Assembly: GCA_017551865.1 (NCBI GenBank)
Contig: JAFZKB010000023.1
Location: 62,001-126,000, forward strand
Source of the DNA: Clostridiales bacterium
GTDB lineage: Bacteria > Bacillota > Clostridia > Saccharofermentanales > Saccharofermentanaceae
Direction: 5' to 3'
DNA: 64,000 nucleotides
Below the pieces are notes generated by a model. It was given only the letters and a program-made list of their open reading frames with translations, was not told the origin of the DNA and did no database searches. Both the position numbers and the translations under genes were made by a program. This document shows positions 32,417-41,872 of this stretch, in pieces (the stretch's first letter is position 1; each line of letters opens with the position of its first letter).

Positions 32417-35400
32417 TTACGAGTGATACGTATCCGTCGGCCCGAGATATGACTCTTCCGGCTCGGCATCTTTCTTCGAAAGCACGAGTTTTACGAGCGT
32501 GAAGTTCGGACTGATCGCCGTGATATCAATGGTGTTTTCGCCCTCCTTCAGGGTGAGCGGGACCTTCGTTACCCGCTGATTATCGAGGACGCCTTTCTTC
32601 CAGATATCGTTTCCATCGCCGACTGCAAATCCCTCCGGGATGATATTGATCCTCTTCATGGAACCGCCGTTCGCCGCGACACCGCAGAAGATCTGCGGAT
32701 CCTTTGTCGGCGGGTTTCCGGGGCTGCTGTAAAGCGCCAGCGTATATTCCCCTTTCTCCTTCAGATATACGCGATACCGAAGGGCCGGGGCCTCGCCTTT
32801 CCGACTGAACGTGACGTCCTGCGGGAAGGCTTTCATGCCGGAAAATCCGCGTGAATAATCCGGGATCTTCTCAAACCCGCCCTTCTTTCCGTCGATCTTC
32901 TCACTGAAGTTTTCAGAAAGGATCGAGATATAATTCATCGCATGCGAAACTTCATCCTCGCACCAGAAGAATGTATTCTTCTCGGTCGCCGCGCTCTTCA
33001 CCGCAGAGTTCTTCGCAGTACGTCCCGCCGGCGCGCCCGCCTTCGCCGCGCCGCTCTTCGCAGGAAGCATCTGCGCCAGCAGTTCTTTTTCCGTAGAATA
33101 CGGCACGCGGATCTGCACGAATCCGTCGCCGGATCTCACCGTGATCTTCGCCACGGAATTCTTCTTCGGAAGCTTACTTCTATCGATGCGGACGATAAGA
33201 TCTTTTCGACCAAAAGCATCGATCGCGCCGGACACTGGTGTCACCGTAACGAAAGCCGAATCGCACTCGACCGTGAACTTCTGCTTACGGCGAGAGGCCG
33301 TCGTCAGCTCGATCCGGGCCACACTTGCCCGCGGGTCCAAAAACGCGGGGACCGTCAGTTCTTTTCGCGTCCAGGGACCGAACTCGGAATACTCAGAAGT
33401 TCCGCCGACACGCACGATCAGGCGGTCTTTGTTGCCGGGCGCAAAAGTCTCCACGATCGGATACTGGCAGCCCTCTTCGCACCAGTTCTTAAAACCGATG
33501 TGCTCCGAAAGCCCCATACCGTACCACATGCCGCCGTGGATCTTGTGGAGTTCCTCCACGATCGCCTTATCCTTTTCGAGGCACAGATCCATCTCATCGG
33601 CGAGAACGAGCGCATACGAACTGCCCATCTTCGCGTAGGCGTGATTGAGCGTGGTGTAAAGCCACATCTTCTGGACGTTGAGGTTGCCCATGAGCGGCAG
33701 ATAAACGATCTCGTAAAAGCGGTACGCGGCATTCCCGGAAAGATCTCCGTAGAGCTTTTCCGCATCGGACATGAGCTTGCCGATCTTCTTAAGCATCGTC
33801 TCCGTTTCTTCATAGGCAAAAGGCGCGTACACGTCGTCGTTCATGGCCTCGGTGCGCCGAGAATGCGTGATCCTCGTGTACCCGAGAAGAAGCTCGGCCG
33901 TCTTTTTCTTCTGCTTCTCGGAAAGAACCGGTCCGAAGTTTTTCTCGACAAAGTATTTCGTGTATTCGTGTGCGCTGTTTTTATTCTCCGTGCCCCAGCG
34001 GGAAAAATCGTACGCCAGGTCGAGAAAATACGACAGCGGATATTCGGTGCTGAAAATGTCGCCGGCATTTACGATCCAGAGGTCTCTGATGCCGAAGTCA
34101 TAGGCGCTCGTCATCTGCTCCCACACCTTCGAAAGATGCGTGGTATTGAACCACTCGTACGAGATCGGGAAGCCGTGGTAGTCGAAGTGGTAGTACATGC
34201 CGTAACCGCCCTTATGGCCATGCATCTCCTCGGTCGGCACCGTCCGCAGATTGCCGTAGTTATCGTCGCAGAGCATGAGCGTGACGCCATCGAGCTCCGA
34301 ATCGCCCATCAGGCCGCGGGTCTTCTCGTCGCCATAAAAATACGGCTCGACCTCCTTATAGAGCGCGAGCATTCTCGGAACCTGTTCGAGGTCCTTATTC
34401 ACATACTTTTTGATGAGCTTATTCTGCGTGCAAAGAACTTTTCGCAGAAGGTCAATGTTGTCCGTCAGCGTGGCGTCCTTTCCCATAATCGCGGTATCCT
34501 GTTCGCCGCGCATGCCGACGGTGATGACGTTTTCGAATTTGCCGCTTCTTTTTAATCCGTCCTCCCAGAACTTCGTGATGCCCTTCTCGTTAGTAAGAAA
34601 ATTCCAGGCATCGCCGTAGATCGATTTCGGTCCGCGCAGATATCTGTACTCTTCGCCCTGACGGCAGCACGGCTCATGGTGGGACGCGCCCATGACGACG
34701 CCGAGTTCATCGGCAAGCTCCGCACTTTGGAGCCCCGGGCCGTCGTCCGGGAAGATCGCCGACCACATGGCCGGCCACAGGTAATTGCCCTTAAGTCTCA
34801 AAAGCAGTTCGAAAACGTGCTCGTAGCACTTGGCGTTGAATCCGCCGAAACGCTTATTGCAGTAGTTTCCGAAAGCCGGCCATTCGTCGTTGATGAAGAA
34901 TCCGCGGAAACGGACCGACGGTTCTTTGGATGTGAAGCTGTAGCCGGAAGGAATGGTAAAAGATCTCTTCTTTTCCGGGCGGATATCCAGCCAGTCGATG
35001 AAAGGCGAAACGCCCAACATCTCCGAAAGTGCAAAGAGTCCGTACACGGTGCCGCGCTTATCGGATCCCGCGATGACAAAAGCGGTCGATTTACTTGGAA
35101 GGAGAAGTCTCTCCGGAAGATCGGCCACTTTATGCATATACACTTCTCTTTTCCCGCGGATGGCGGAAAAGTCGAGAAGTCCTTTTTTCTCCAGCTTAGA
35201 AACAGAGGAAGCTTTCGTGGCGCCCTTGCCGTCCATATAGACCAGGATCGGAAAAGCGATGCCGGACAGATCTTTTTCCGAAGAGGAAAGATCGACGATC
35301 TTCGGGGCGGCCCCGAAAACGGCCGCAAGATCCTTTCCGACTTTCTCCGTGATTTTCCGGATCCCCGAAGGCGCGCCTCCGTCGATCAGAAATGCGATTT

Positions 35401-35440
35401 TCCCGTCCTTGATGTTCTTCGATGATAATTCAAACTGCAT
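32417..35440 (-). CDS. GH115 xylan alpha-1,2-glucuronidase
   Basis: This 1007-residue protein matches glycoside hydrolase family 115, which removes (4-O-methyl-)glucuronic acid from internal xylose units of glucuronoxylan. The family pattern is visible: AGSDKRGTVYGLFALSEMLGVSPFIDW, then PSVRFRGFFINDEWP, RLKGNYLWPAMWSAIF, VVMGASHHEPCCR, VITVGMRGEQD, LMLCDDNYGNLR and YYHFDYHGFP. C-terminal beta-rich regions follow, separated by an Ala/Lys-rich linker near 830-860. No signal peptide is seen at MQFELSSKNIKDGK, so it probably acts in the cytoplasm on imported oligosaccharides. The start at 35440 is preferred over an upstream frame of low complexity. No other xylan gene lies near it. Confidence 0.93.
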   Translation of the reverse strand: MQFELSSKNIKDGKIAFLIDGGAPSGIRKITEKVGKDLAAVFGAAPKIVDLSSSEKDLSGIAFPILVYMDGKGATKASSVSKLEKKGLLDFSAIRGKREVYMHKVADLPERLLLPSKSTAFVIAGSDKRGTVYGLFALSEMLGVSPFIDWLDIRPEKKRSFTIPSGYSFTSKEPSVRFRGFFINDEWPAFGNYCNKRFGGFNAKCYEHVFELLLRLKGNYLWPAMWSAIFPDDGPGLQSAELADELGVVMGASHHEPCCRQGEEYRYLRGPKSIYGDAWNFLTNEKGITKFWEDGLKRSGKFENVITVGMRGEQDTAIMGKDATLTDNIDLLRKVLCTQNKLIKKYVNKDLEQVPRMLALYKEVEPYFYGDEKTRGLMGDSELDGVTLMLCDDNYGNLRTVPTEEMHGHKGGYGMYYHFDYHGFPISYEWFNTTHLSKVWEQMTSAYDFGIRDLWIVNAGDIFSTEYPLSYFLDLAYDFSRWGTENKNSAHEYTKYFVEKNFGPVLSEKQKKKTAELLLGYTRITHSRRTEAMNDDVYAPFAYEETETMLKKIGKLMSDAEKLYGDLSGNAAYRFYEIVYLPLMGNLNVQKMWLYTTLNHAYAKMGSSYALVLADEMDLCLEKDKAIVEELHKIHGGMWYGMGLSEHIGFKNWCEEGCQYPIVETFAPGNKDRLIVRVGGTSEYSEFGPWTRKELTVPAFLDPRASVARIELTTASRRKQKFTVECDSAFVTVTPVSGAIDAFGRKDLIVRIDRSKLPKKNSVAKITVRSGDGFVQIRVPYSTEKELLAQMLPAKSGAAKAGAPAGRTAKNSAVKSAATEKNTFFWCEDEVSHAMNYISILSENFSEKIDGKKGGFEKIPDYSRGFSGMKAFPQDVTFSRKGEAPALRYRVYLKEKGEYTLALYSSPGNPPTKDPQIFCGVAANGGSMKRINIIPEGFAVGDGNDIWKKGVLDNQRVTKVPLTLKEGENTIDITAISPNFTLVKLVLSKKDAEPEESYLGPTDTYHS

Positions 35441-35626
35441 AGGAAGTCCCGATCCTTTTTCTAGCTTCCATACAAGTATATCACACTTTCCGGGATGCGT
35501 AAGCGGCCGCGCAGCGGAACATTCCAGCGCCGCGGCGCACGGGAATCCATCGCCGTCACGCGGGGCCGTCTCGCCCAAACCTGAATGGCCGGGCGGCGCA
35601 CGGCGAGCCGCAGCGGGCTCAGCCGC

Positions 35627-36760
35627 TTACTTCCACTTGCCCCACTCTAAGGTCTTGCCCTTCGGCGCTTCTTCCACCATTTCCGGGAATGGATCGATGG
35701 CCGTAAGCTCACGGAAAACGGTACCGATCTTCGCTCTTATTTCAGCGGCCAAGGATTCATAGGAATGGGTCGTCTGATCGATCTTATCCTGCTTTTCGAC
35801 GACGCGGGCGATCGCTTCCTCGCATTTTTTGATCTCGTAGATCCTTGCCACCATGGCAATGATGGTGATCGCGACGACGATCGCCGGGATGACCACCAGC
35901 ATCGCGTAGATCTCCTTAGCGTTCGCATGATCCTTTTCCCACTTCTCTGCCTGTTTGATCCTCTGGGACTCCCTGATGTCATATGTGTATGCGTCGACGG
36001 GATTATTCTTCCCGACAGAGACAGCCCCCACACCCGGAACAAAAAGAACTCGCGTGGAAGTCTCAGTGGTGGTCGTTTCCGACGGCTTCGCATACGGATT
36101 CTTCGACATAACAGAAGCAATGCACGCCAGGACGATGCACCAGATAACGAAGATCACGATCACGCCTTTGATGATGGTCATCGGATGCACAGAGACCGTC
36201 TCGTCTTTTATGATCGGATCGGGAAGCTCGACATACGGATCTGCCCCTTCCCTCGAAAGCGCCTGGATCTCCTTGCTCTTTTCGTTTCTCGCTTTTTTGC
36301 TCTCATCGATATGAGCGATCGCGTCCTTATACTCTTTGCCCAGGTCGAACAGTTCTTTTAGCTTGGAAAAATATCCCTTGTGCTCGGTCTTCGCATTCTC
36401 TAAAGCGGCATCCGCTGCCGGATCGACCCTTCCGTACGCCAGGGTACGCAGATAGTTCGGCTGCTTAAATTCGGACATGCTCTTCGCATTTGCCGCCACC
36501 AGGATCTTCCCGCGGAGCGCGAGAAAATTGTGCGGTTCTTTGGTCAGCATGAAATCATATGCGGAATTGGCGGAGAGATATTCGCCCGCTTTCAGGGATC
36601 TTGCCGCAAGCTCGAGAACATCATCTTCGCGGAAGTATTCGTAATCGAAAGAAACTCCGCAGAAGGGGCATTCGTACATCTGGCGCTCCACATTGATGCG
36701 AAGCTGGCCGCCGCAGGTCGGGCAGGTGTGTTTTTTCATATTCTGGATGGTATCAGTCAT
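35627..36760 (-). CDS. Zinc-ribbon membrane protein of unknown function
   Basis: This 377-residue protein opens with a zinc ribbon (Cys13, Cys16, Cys31, Cys34: CPTCG and CPFCG). A helical region follows with two repeat-like segments, then a membrane segment near 192-215 (IIKGVIVIFVIWCIVLACIASV), a Thr-rich external loop and a second membrane segment near 292-312 (LVVIPAIVVAITIIAMVA). A charged coiled region ends the chain. Proteins like this are frequent in clostridia and have no assigned role. AAGGAGAG lies 9 nt before the ATG. The 35500-35626 gap after it is strikingly G+C-rich and carries short inverted repeats around AGCGGC, with no gene seen. Confidence 0.82.
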   Translation of the reverse strand: MTDTIQNMKKHTCPTCGGQLRINVERQMYECPFCGVSFDYEYFREDDVLELAARSLKAGEYLSANSAYDFMLTKEPHNFLALRGKILVAANAKSMSEFKQPNYLRTLAYGRVDPAADAALENAKTEHKGYFSKLKELFDLGKEYKDAIAHIDESKKARNEKSKEIQALSREGADPYVELPDPIIKDETVSVHPMTIIKGVIVIFVIWCIVLACIASVMSKNPYAKPSETTTTETSTRVLFVPGVGAVSVGKNNPVDAYTYDIRESQRIKQAEKWEKDHANAKEIYAMLVVIPAIVVAITIIAMVARIYEIKKCEEAIARVVEKQDKIDQTTHSYESLAAEIRAKIGTVFRELTAIDPFPEMVEEAPKGKTLEWGKWK

Positions 36761-36932
36761 TTTATTAACTCTCCTTATGTGAATATACTAATTCGCGAAA
36801 AGATTTTTCTCAAGCGGTCAACGCAGGGAATATCGCTTTCTATTTGCACGGCCGTCTGCAAATAGCAAATTCCCCGTCAATGGTATAATGATGTTAGATC
36901 GCATTTTCGCGCGGGGCGCATGAGGAGAAAGT

Positions 36933-37595
36933 ATGCCGGACATCATCATCTGCGAAGATAATCAGGAGATCGGGGATCTCCTTTGTGATTTCCTTAAGAA
37001 GGAAAACTATACTGTTGCCCTGGCCGGCACCGGCGAACGGGCGATCGAGCTTTTCGACAAGTACGGCGCAAAGCTCATTATTCTCGACATCATGCTGCCA
37101 GGGCTCGACGGATTCTCCGTACTTTCCCGGATCCGCGAATCCTCTAATACACACATCATCATCGCCAGCGCGCGGGGAGACAAGGACTCCAAGCTCGAGG
37201 GTCTCACCCTCGGCGCGGACGACTATGTCGAGAAACCCTACGACATCGATATCCTGCTTGCCAAGATCCGCGGGATCTTCAAGAGAAAGTATGCCATCGA
37301 GGAAGTCATCGACGGGGACCTTCATCTCAATACCGTGCAGCGCACACTGACCATCGGCGACCGTCCCGTCGATGTGACCGAGAAGGAATTCGCGCTTCTT
37401 CTGCTTCTCATCGAGAACAAGAACACAACTCTTCGCAAAGAATACATCTTCAACACCATCTGGGGATCCGACAGTGACTCGGAGATCCAGACGCTCACGG
37501 TGCACATCAAGTGGCTCAGAGAGAAGATCGAGCGCGACCCGAAAAAGCCGGAGCACATCATTACGGTCTGGGGCACGGGGTACAGATATGAGTAA
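36933..37595 (+). CDS. OmpR/PhoB-family response regulator
   Basis: This 220-residue regulator has a receiver domain (1-120) with acidic residues Glu8-Asp9, phosphoacceptor Asp52 in LIILDIMLPGLDG, and Lys near 103 in YVEKPYD. A winged-helix DNA-binding domain (about 128-220) ends in VHIKWLREKIERDPKKPEHIITVWGTGYRYE. AGGAG is 6 nt upstream of the ATG. The kinase gene starts 8 bp before its stop. Similar pairs in clostridia often control ABC exporters of the FtsX type, and one lies 5 kb downstream at 42339, but no shared operator was identified. Confidence 0.93.
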   Translation: MPDIIICEDNQEIGDLLCDFLKKENYTVALAGTGERAIELFDKYGAKLIILDIMLPGLDGFSVLSRIRESSNTHIIIASARGDKDSKLEGLTLGADDYVEKPYDIDILLAKIRGIFKRKYAIEEVIDGDLHLNTVQRTLTIGDRPVDVTEKEFALLLLLIENKNTTLRKEYIFNTIWGSDSDSEIQTLTVHIKWLREKIERDPKKPEHIITVWGTGYRYE

Positions 37596-38901
37596 GTTCC
37601 GGAAAATCGCGATCCTCATCGTCGCCATCGAGCTCCTGATTCTTATCGGATGCAATTTCCTTCTTCTCGGGAGCTTGAAAAAAGACGCCTCCCGGCAGTA
37701 TGTCGTGGACATCTCACGTGCGGCGGAGGCTCTGGAGTCAGAAGCGAAGAACAATCCCGGACCGATCATTTTGAATCTTCTTCGGGGCGACCCGGCTGAC
37801 TCCCGCGGAAATCTGCTTTCCACGACAAGCTTCATATTGAAAGATTTTAATATGGAGGACTATCCGTCTATTCTCCGGATCTCTAACTTCAATGCCAATG
37901 AAGTCGTCAACAATGACTACGCGGTCAAGGATATCTGTGGCACGCTCATCCGATTCGAATACGAGATCAAGCCGGATCTGCGTCCCCTGATCTACATGAA
38001 TATCGGCCTGGCCTTTTCGATCCTCACGACCATCGGGATCTTCATATATATCGGCCGGAAAGTCCTTCGCCCGTTCCATCACATGACCGATCTTTCGGTG
38101 CAGCTTGCCAAAGGCAATCTCAATGCGCCTCTCAACGAAGAGAAGAGCAAGTACTTCGGCCGCTTCCTCTGGGGCATCAACATGCTCCGCGATAATCTCG
38201 AGTCCAATAAGGAAAAGGAGCTGGCGCTCCAGAAAGACAAAAAGACCTTGATCCTTTCTCTTTCCCACGATATCAAGACACCGCTTTCGGCCATCAAGCT
38301 CTACGCCAAAGCGCTCGATGAGGATCTTTACGATACGGAAGAAAAACGAAAGAGCGCCATCTCCGGAATCACGAATAACGCTCTTGAGATCGAGAAATAT
38401 GTCGGCGATATCGTGACCGCTTCGAAGGAGGATTTCCTCAATCTCGAAGTGACCATGGGCGAGTTCTATATTAATGAAGTCCTCGACCGCATCAAGGGCC
38501 TCTATAAGGATAAGTTCTCGACACTTCACACGGAATTCTCCGTGGACGAATGCAGCAATGCTCTTCTGTCCGGCGATCCCGCCCGCCTCGAGGAGGTCCT
38601 GCAGAACATCCTCGAAAACGCCATCAAGTACGGCGACGGAAAATCTGTGATGATCAGTTTTTCCGACGAGGAGGACTGCCGCCTGATTACGGTCACCAAC
38701 AGCGGCTGCTCCATCAGCGAGGATGAGGTCCCGCATCTGTTCGAGTCCTTCTACCGCGGAAGTAACGCAGAGAAAGTCGGCGGTTCCGGCCTCGGCCTTT
38801 ATATCGCCCGATCCCTCATGCGCATGATGAACGGAGATATCTTCGCCCAAAGCAAAGCACCGGAGTCATTTTCCGTCACCGTGGTGGTGAGGAAAGCCTG
38901 A
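37588..38901 (+). CDS. Sensor histidine kinase
   Basis: This 437-residue kinase has a membrane segment near 5-27, an extracellular sensor of about 100 residues, a second membrane segment near 133-153 and a HAMP-like linker. A HisKA domain follows with the phosphoacceptor His near 227 (SLSHDIKTPLSAIKLYAKAL), then a HATPase domain with NILENAIKYGDG (N box), EDEVPHLFESFYRG and GSGLGLYIAR (G2 box). The start at 37588 is the MSKFRKIAIL start with the membrane helix directly behind it. It overlaps the regulator gene by 8 bp, so the two are translated together. The sensor part shows no known ligand domain. Confidence 0.92.
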   Translation: MSKFRKIAILIVAIELLILIGCNFLLLGSLKKDASRQYVVDISRAAEALESEAKNNPGPIILNLLRGDPADSRGNLLSTTSFILKDFNMEDYPSILRISNFNANEVVNNDYAVKDICGTLIRFEYEIKPDLRPLIYMNIGLAFSILTTIGIFIYIGRKVLRPFHHMTDLSVQLAKGNLNAPLNEEKSKYFGRFLWGINMLRDNLESNKEKELALQKDKKTLILSLSHDIKTPLSAIKLYAKALDEDLYDTEEKRKSAISGITNNALEIEKYVGDIVTASKEDFLNLEVTMGEFYINEVLDRIKGLYKDKFSTLHTEFSVDECSNALLSGDPARLEEVLQNILENAIKYGDGKSVMISFSDEEDCRLITVTNSGCSISEDEVPHLFESFYRGSNAEKVGGSGLGLYIARSLMRMMNGDIFAQSKAPESFSVTVVVRKA

Positions 38902-38941
38902 TCTCCGGCGCCTTGCCCGAACGCGACTTACGCGTTACGAA

Positions 38942-40120
38942 TTACTTCTCCTCTTTTTCCGTTTCTTCTTTTTTATCGGTAATGGCAGTTGATGCTGTAT
39001 TCTGTGCCTGTGCCTGTGCCTGCTGCATAGCGGCCATGCGCGCTCTCTGCTGCGCCTCAAGTTCAATTCGACGGGCTTCCGCCTTCTTTTTTTCCTTCTT
39101 GATACCATGTCTGATGAAAAGGAAGATGGCGAGTGCGATCAGGACAAGAAGCAGGAATACCCACCATCCGCTCACCAGGAACAGTACGATACCCTCAAGG
39201 AAACCAACAAAATCATCCCAGGACTGCTTTGCGGTCTTCTTGAGTTTCTGTCCGAAGCTGTCCTCTTCCTTGACCTCTTTTTCTTCCTTCTTGATCTCCT
39301 TTTCAGAGACCTTATGGATCGTGATCGTGACATAGGAATAAGCCACATCGCTCTCCAGCATGCTCATCTCGCTCTTGATATCGGAGATCGTGATGGCGAG
39401 GTTTCTCAGTTCTCTTTGGATCTCGAGCGCGACCTGCTCGTCCTGCGTCTCGTTGTACTGCTTGAGATAGCGGTCATATTCCGCCTCGAAGATCTCCAGC
39501 TCGTTCTTGAGTGTGCCATATCTCGTAGCCACATTATCTACGCTGGAATTCTTGGAACGCAGTGTGCCGATCCCCTCTGCGGAGCTTACGAATGATTCAT
39601 AGTATTCCGACGGGATCCTGATGGTCGCGGTATAGTAATAATCCTTATCTTCTTCATCGATGACATATCTGCCGCCGGAGTTTCCTCCATCCGACTGATG
39701 CTCGTTCTCGACAAAACCGTGGTACTCGTTGATCTTCGTCTTCAGAAGACTTACTGTCTCATCGAAGTTTAAGGTATCGATCGCCATCGTGCAGCGGAAC
39801 ACCAGCATCTCCTTGGAAACATCGGCCTTCTTATCCGCCTGCCCATTTCCGCCGCCCTGGTTTCCTTCAACCTCTTCATTCGCCGATTTATTCACGTCTT
39901 CGCCATATTCGAATTCGATCGCATCCGCATTCTCATAGGTTTCACCGGCATACTCGTTCATCCCTGCAGCAGTTGTCTCTGCAGCTTCGTAAGAAGCGGA
40001 ATTGCTTGAGCGGTTGGATTTCTTATTGCCCGATGACGATGCGGATTTACCCGCACATCCTGCGAGGAATGAAGCGCCGATCATACAGGCCAGCAATAAA
40101 GGTAATATCTTCTTTTTCAT
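38942..40120 (-). CDS. DUF4349-family lipoprotein
   Basis: This 392-residue protein has a lipobox (MIGASFLAGCAG; Cys near 22), a low-complexity Ser/Asn/Glu stretch, then a DUF4349 domain (about 95-330). The domain includes YYYTATIRIPSEYYESFVSSA, STVDNVATRYG-like SSVDNVATRYG and an amphipathic coiled coil (LEIFEAEYDRYLKQYNE). A membrane segment lies near 318-342 and the tail is basic and Gln/Ala-rich. The protein is tied to the outer face and spans the membrane again near its end. AGGAGG is 5 nt upstream. Function unknown; family members often lie near sigma-factor or stress genes. Confidence 0.87.
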   Translation of the reverse strand: MKKKILPLLLACMIGASFLAGCAGKSASSSGNKKSNRSSNSASYEAAETTAAGMNEYAGETYENADAIEFEYGEDVNKSANEEVEGNQGGGNGQADKKADVSKEMLVFRCTMAIDTLNFDETVSLLKTKINEYHGFVENEHQSDGGNSGGRYVIDEEDKDYYYTATIRIPSEYYESFVSSAEGIGTLRSKNSSVDNVATRYGTLKNELEIFEAEYDRYLKQYNETQDEQVALEIQRELRNLAITISDIKSEMSMLESDVAYSYVTITIHKVSEKEIKKEEKEVKEEDSFGQKLKKTAKQSWDDFVGFLEGIVLFLVSGWWVFLLLVLIALAIFLFIRHGIKKEKKKAEARRIELEAQQRARMAAMQQAQAQAQNTASTAITDKKEETEKEEK

Positions 40121-40241
40121 ATGTGCCTCCTAATATCAACTCAATTCACCGGGCGTGTTTTTTTCCCGGAAGGGTTTCTGCATATTAGACGAGGGTCCTG
40201 ATGAAACTGTTGCATTTTTCAAAAACCGACGCAATCATTTT

Positions 40242-40271
40242 TTGACAGTGCGGAAACGCGTCTGCTATCAT
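40242..40271 (+). promoter_or_regulatory. Promoter of the small membrane protein gene
   Basis: TTGACA (40242-40247) and TATCAT (40266-40271) are 18 bp apart. The resulting leader is about 105 nt. It ends in an inverted repeat ACGCAAA/TTTGCGT (40344-40350 with 40363-40369) that stops 2 nt before the AAAGGAG ribosome binding site (40372-40378). Confidence 0.65.
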
Positions 40272-40383
40272 GAGATTGGCAAACGAAAACTCTAGGCATT
40301 GGATATTTTTATTCATGCAGTCTTGAATCACTCTTTCTCTTACACGCAAATGCGCATTTTGCTTTGCGTCCAAAGGAGTCTCT

Positions 40384-40911
40384 ATGCGATTGGATGAACG
40401 GCATGACATGGTCAATAGTCTATTCGAGATCGAGCGGCAGAAGATCCCGTTCTTTGTTCGCATGACCCCTTTAAAGAAGAAGATCCTTAAGGCCCTGATT
40501 TTTACCTTTTCATTTATTGAGATGCTGATTATATGCTGGTACCCGCGCTGGTACGGAGCAGCAATCACAGATTATTCGAAACAATATGATGGCACCTTTG
40601 TCGTTTACAGGATAATCCCAAGCGGATACATATCCGCGATCATTATAGGTCTTCTTCCTTTTATTCCGATCCTCCTTTATATCTTCTTTGTTTATCTTTT
40701 TGAGAAAACAGCCTATTCCAACGCAAACCGCAAAGCCCTCGATCTGGCCGAAGACCGGCGTCTTCTCACCCTGGAGAAAGACAGAGAGCTGATAAGGAAA
40801 CTGAACAAGGACAAAACTGTCGGGTTGATCAACAAAGAAGAGGACGAGGAAGAAACCCTTCCTCCGGGACATTCCATAGAAGAAGAGATCGATAGTTTCT
40901 TCAGACGATAA
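40384..40911 (+). CDS. Two-pass membrane protein of unknown function
   Basis: This 175-residue protein has a basic N-terminus, a membrane segment near 36-55 (ALIFTFSFIEMLIICWY) and a longer one near 82-106 (SAIIIGLLPFIPILLYIFFVYLF). An acidic, charged C-terminal tail (RRLLTLEKDRELIRKL and EEDEEETLPPG) follows. AAAGGAG lies 5 nt before the ATG. No family is recognised. Its leader carries a stem right before the ribosome binding site, so translation may respond to structure. It stands alone between the DUF4349 lipoprotein gene and the convergent nuclease-like gene. Confidence 0.75.
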   Translation: MRLDERHDMVNSLFEIERQKIPFFVRMTPLKKKILKALIFTFSFIEMLIICWYPRWYGAAITDYSKQYDGTFVVYRIIPSGYISAIIIGLLPFIPILLYIFFVYLFEKTAYSNANRKALDLAEDRRLLTLEKDRELIRKLNKDKTVGLINKEEDEEETLPPGHSIEEEIDSFFRR

Positions 40912-40965
40912 AAATCAGGGCAATCAATTCTCGCCTTAAAATCCAGGACAGGCAAATTCCCCGCC

Positions 40966-41766
40966 TCAGGATCTTTCTATCAGATCCTCGATCATGGCGC
41001 GCATTTCCCGCATATTCAAGCTCGTGCCCTCCCCCTCAAAAGTCATGATGAGATTCCTCGCCGAGTAGATGCCATTTCTTCTGTAATCGTCGATCTTCTT
41101 AAGATTTCTTTTCCGGTAAACAGGGTCGTCCATTTTCCCGAAATGCTCATGGTAAATCACTCTTCTCCGCTTCTTATCCCAAAGCGAGAAATCCGGAACC
41201 ATGACCTGCCCGTCAGGAAGCGTGATCTCTTCTTCATAGCGGTACGGGATCCCCAGATCGGTGTATAGATTGGCAAAAAGGACTTCTGATTTTGATCTGA
41301 CCATATCCCCCTTCTTTGTCGGATAGATCTTCATCTCCGGCATATAATCGCTTTGCTGAAACGGCTCCGCTTCCCAAAGCTCCGCACAGACTTCATCCGT
41401 CACAAGAAGCGGCCTGATCAGTTCCTGCCGCGTCCTGCTCAAACCGGAATACACATCTTCAGCGCTTCCGCTCTCAACACATCGGATATATCTCTCCAGA
41501 ACTCTAAGCTCGCTTCTCATTCTTCGAATCACCCTCTTGGCATAATCCTTCGCAGCAATGCTCTTCACCAGCGGATAATCCTCTTTCCTTATATATTCCC
41601 TCTTTTTACTATTGGGAGTCCGCACCAGATAGAAACTCCTCTTGTTTCCGTGTCTTACGATCTCAATGTGCCCCGAAACATCGGCTTCCGCCGCTTTCTC
41701 CGCCTGCTGGATGCACTTTCTCAGCAGCGCACACCGTTTCTCCACTATCGTCTTCAGATTATCCAT
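40966..41766 (-). CDS. PD-(D/E)XK nuclease-like protein next to array B
   Basis: This 266-residue protein has an N-terminal helical half rich in Lys and Arg (1-150). The C-terminal half resembles a restriction-endonuclease fold: MVRSKSEVLFANLYTDLGIPYRYE with Glu161, VMVPDFSLWD with Asp192, and VIYHEHFGKMDD with Glu207 and His208, followed by KRNLKKIDDYRRNGI. The order Glu, Asp, Glu-x matches the metal-binding residues of PD-(D/E)XK nucleases, with His in place of the usual Lys. AAGGAGG lies 5 nt before the start at 41766; a longer frame to 41829 is not supported. The gene begins 107 bp from array B and faces away from it. The fold is an inference from motif spacing. Confidence 0.78.
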   Translation of the reverse strand: MDNLKTIVEKRCALLRKCIQQAEKAAEADVSGHIEIVRHGNKRSFYLVRTPNSKKREYIRKEDYPLVKSIAAKDYAKRVIRRMRSELRVLERYIRCVESGSAEDVYSGLSRTRQELIRPLLVTDEVCAELWEAEPFQQSDYMPEMKIYPTKKGDMVRSKSEVLFANLYTDLGIPYRYEEEITLPDGQVMVPDFSLWDKKRRRVIYHEHFGKMDDPVYRKRNLKKIDDYRRNGIYSARNLIMTFEGEGTSLNMREMRAMIEDLIERS

Positions 41767-41872
41767 GCCATCCTCCTTCTCACTGATCCGGTTTTGTCCA
41801 TCATATTCTCGACGCAGATCCGCGAACAATATGATATAAGCGTTATCTTGTTAACAATTGAGCTTTTTCTTT

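Noticed and set aside
32942-34555. 537-residue open frame on the plus strand
   Set aside because: Antisense of the GH115 gene; rich in Arg and His as expected of a shadow frame.
35500-35626. G+C-rich stretch as a possible small RNA or foreign insert
   Set aside because: It has short inverted repeats but no promoter, terminator tail or coding frame that I can support.
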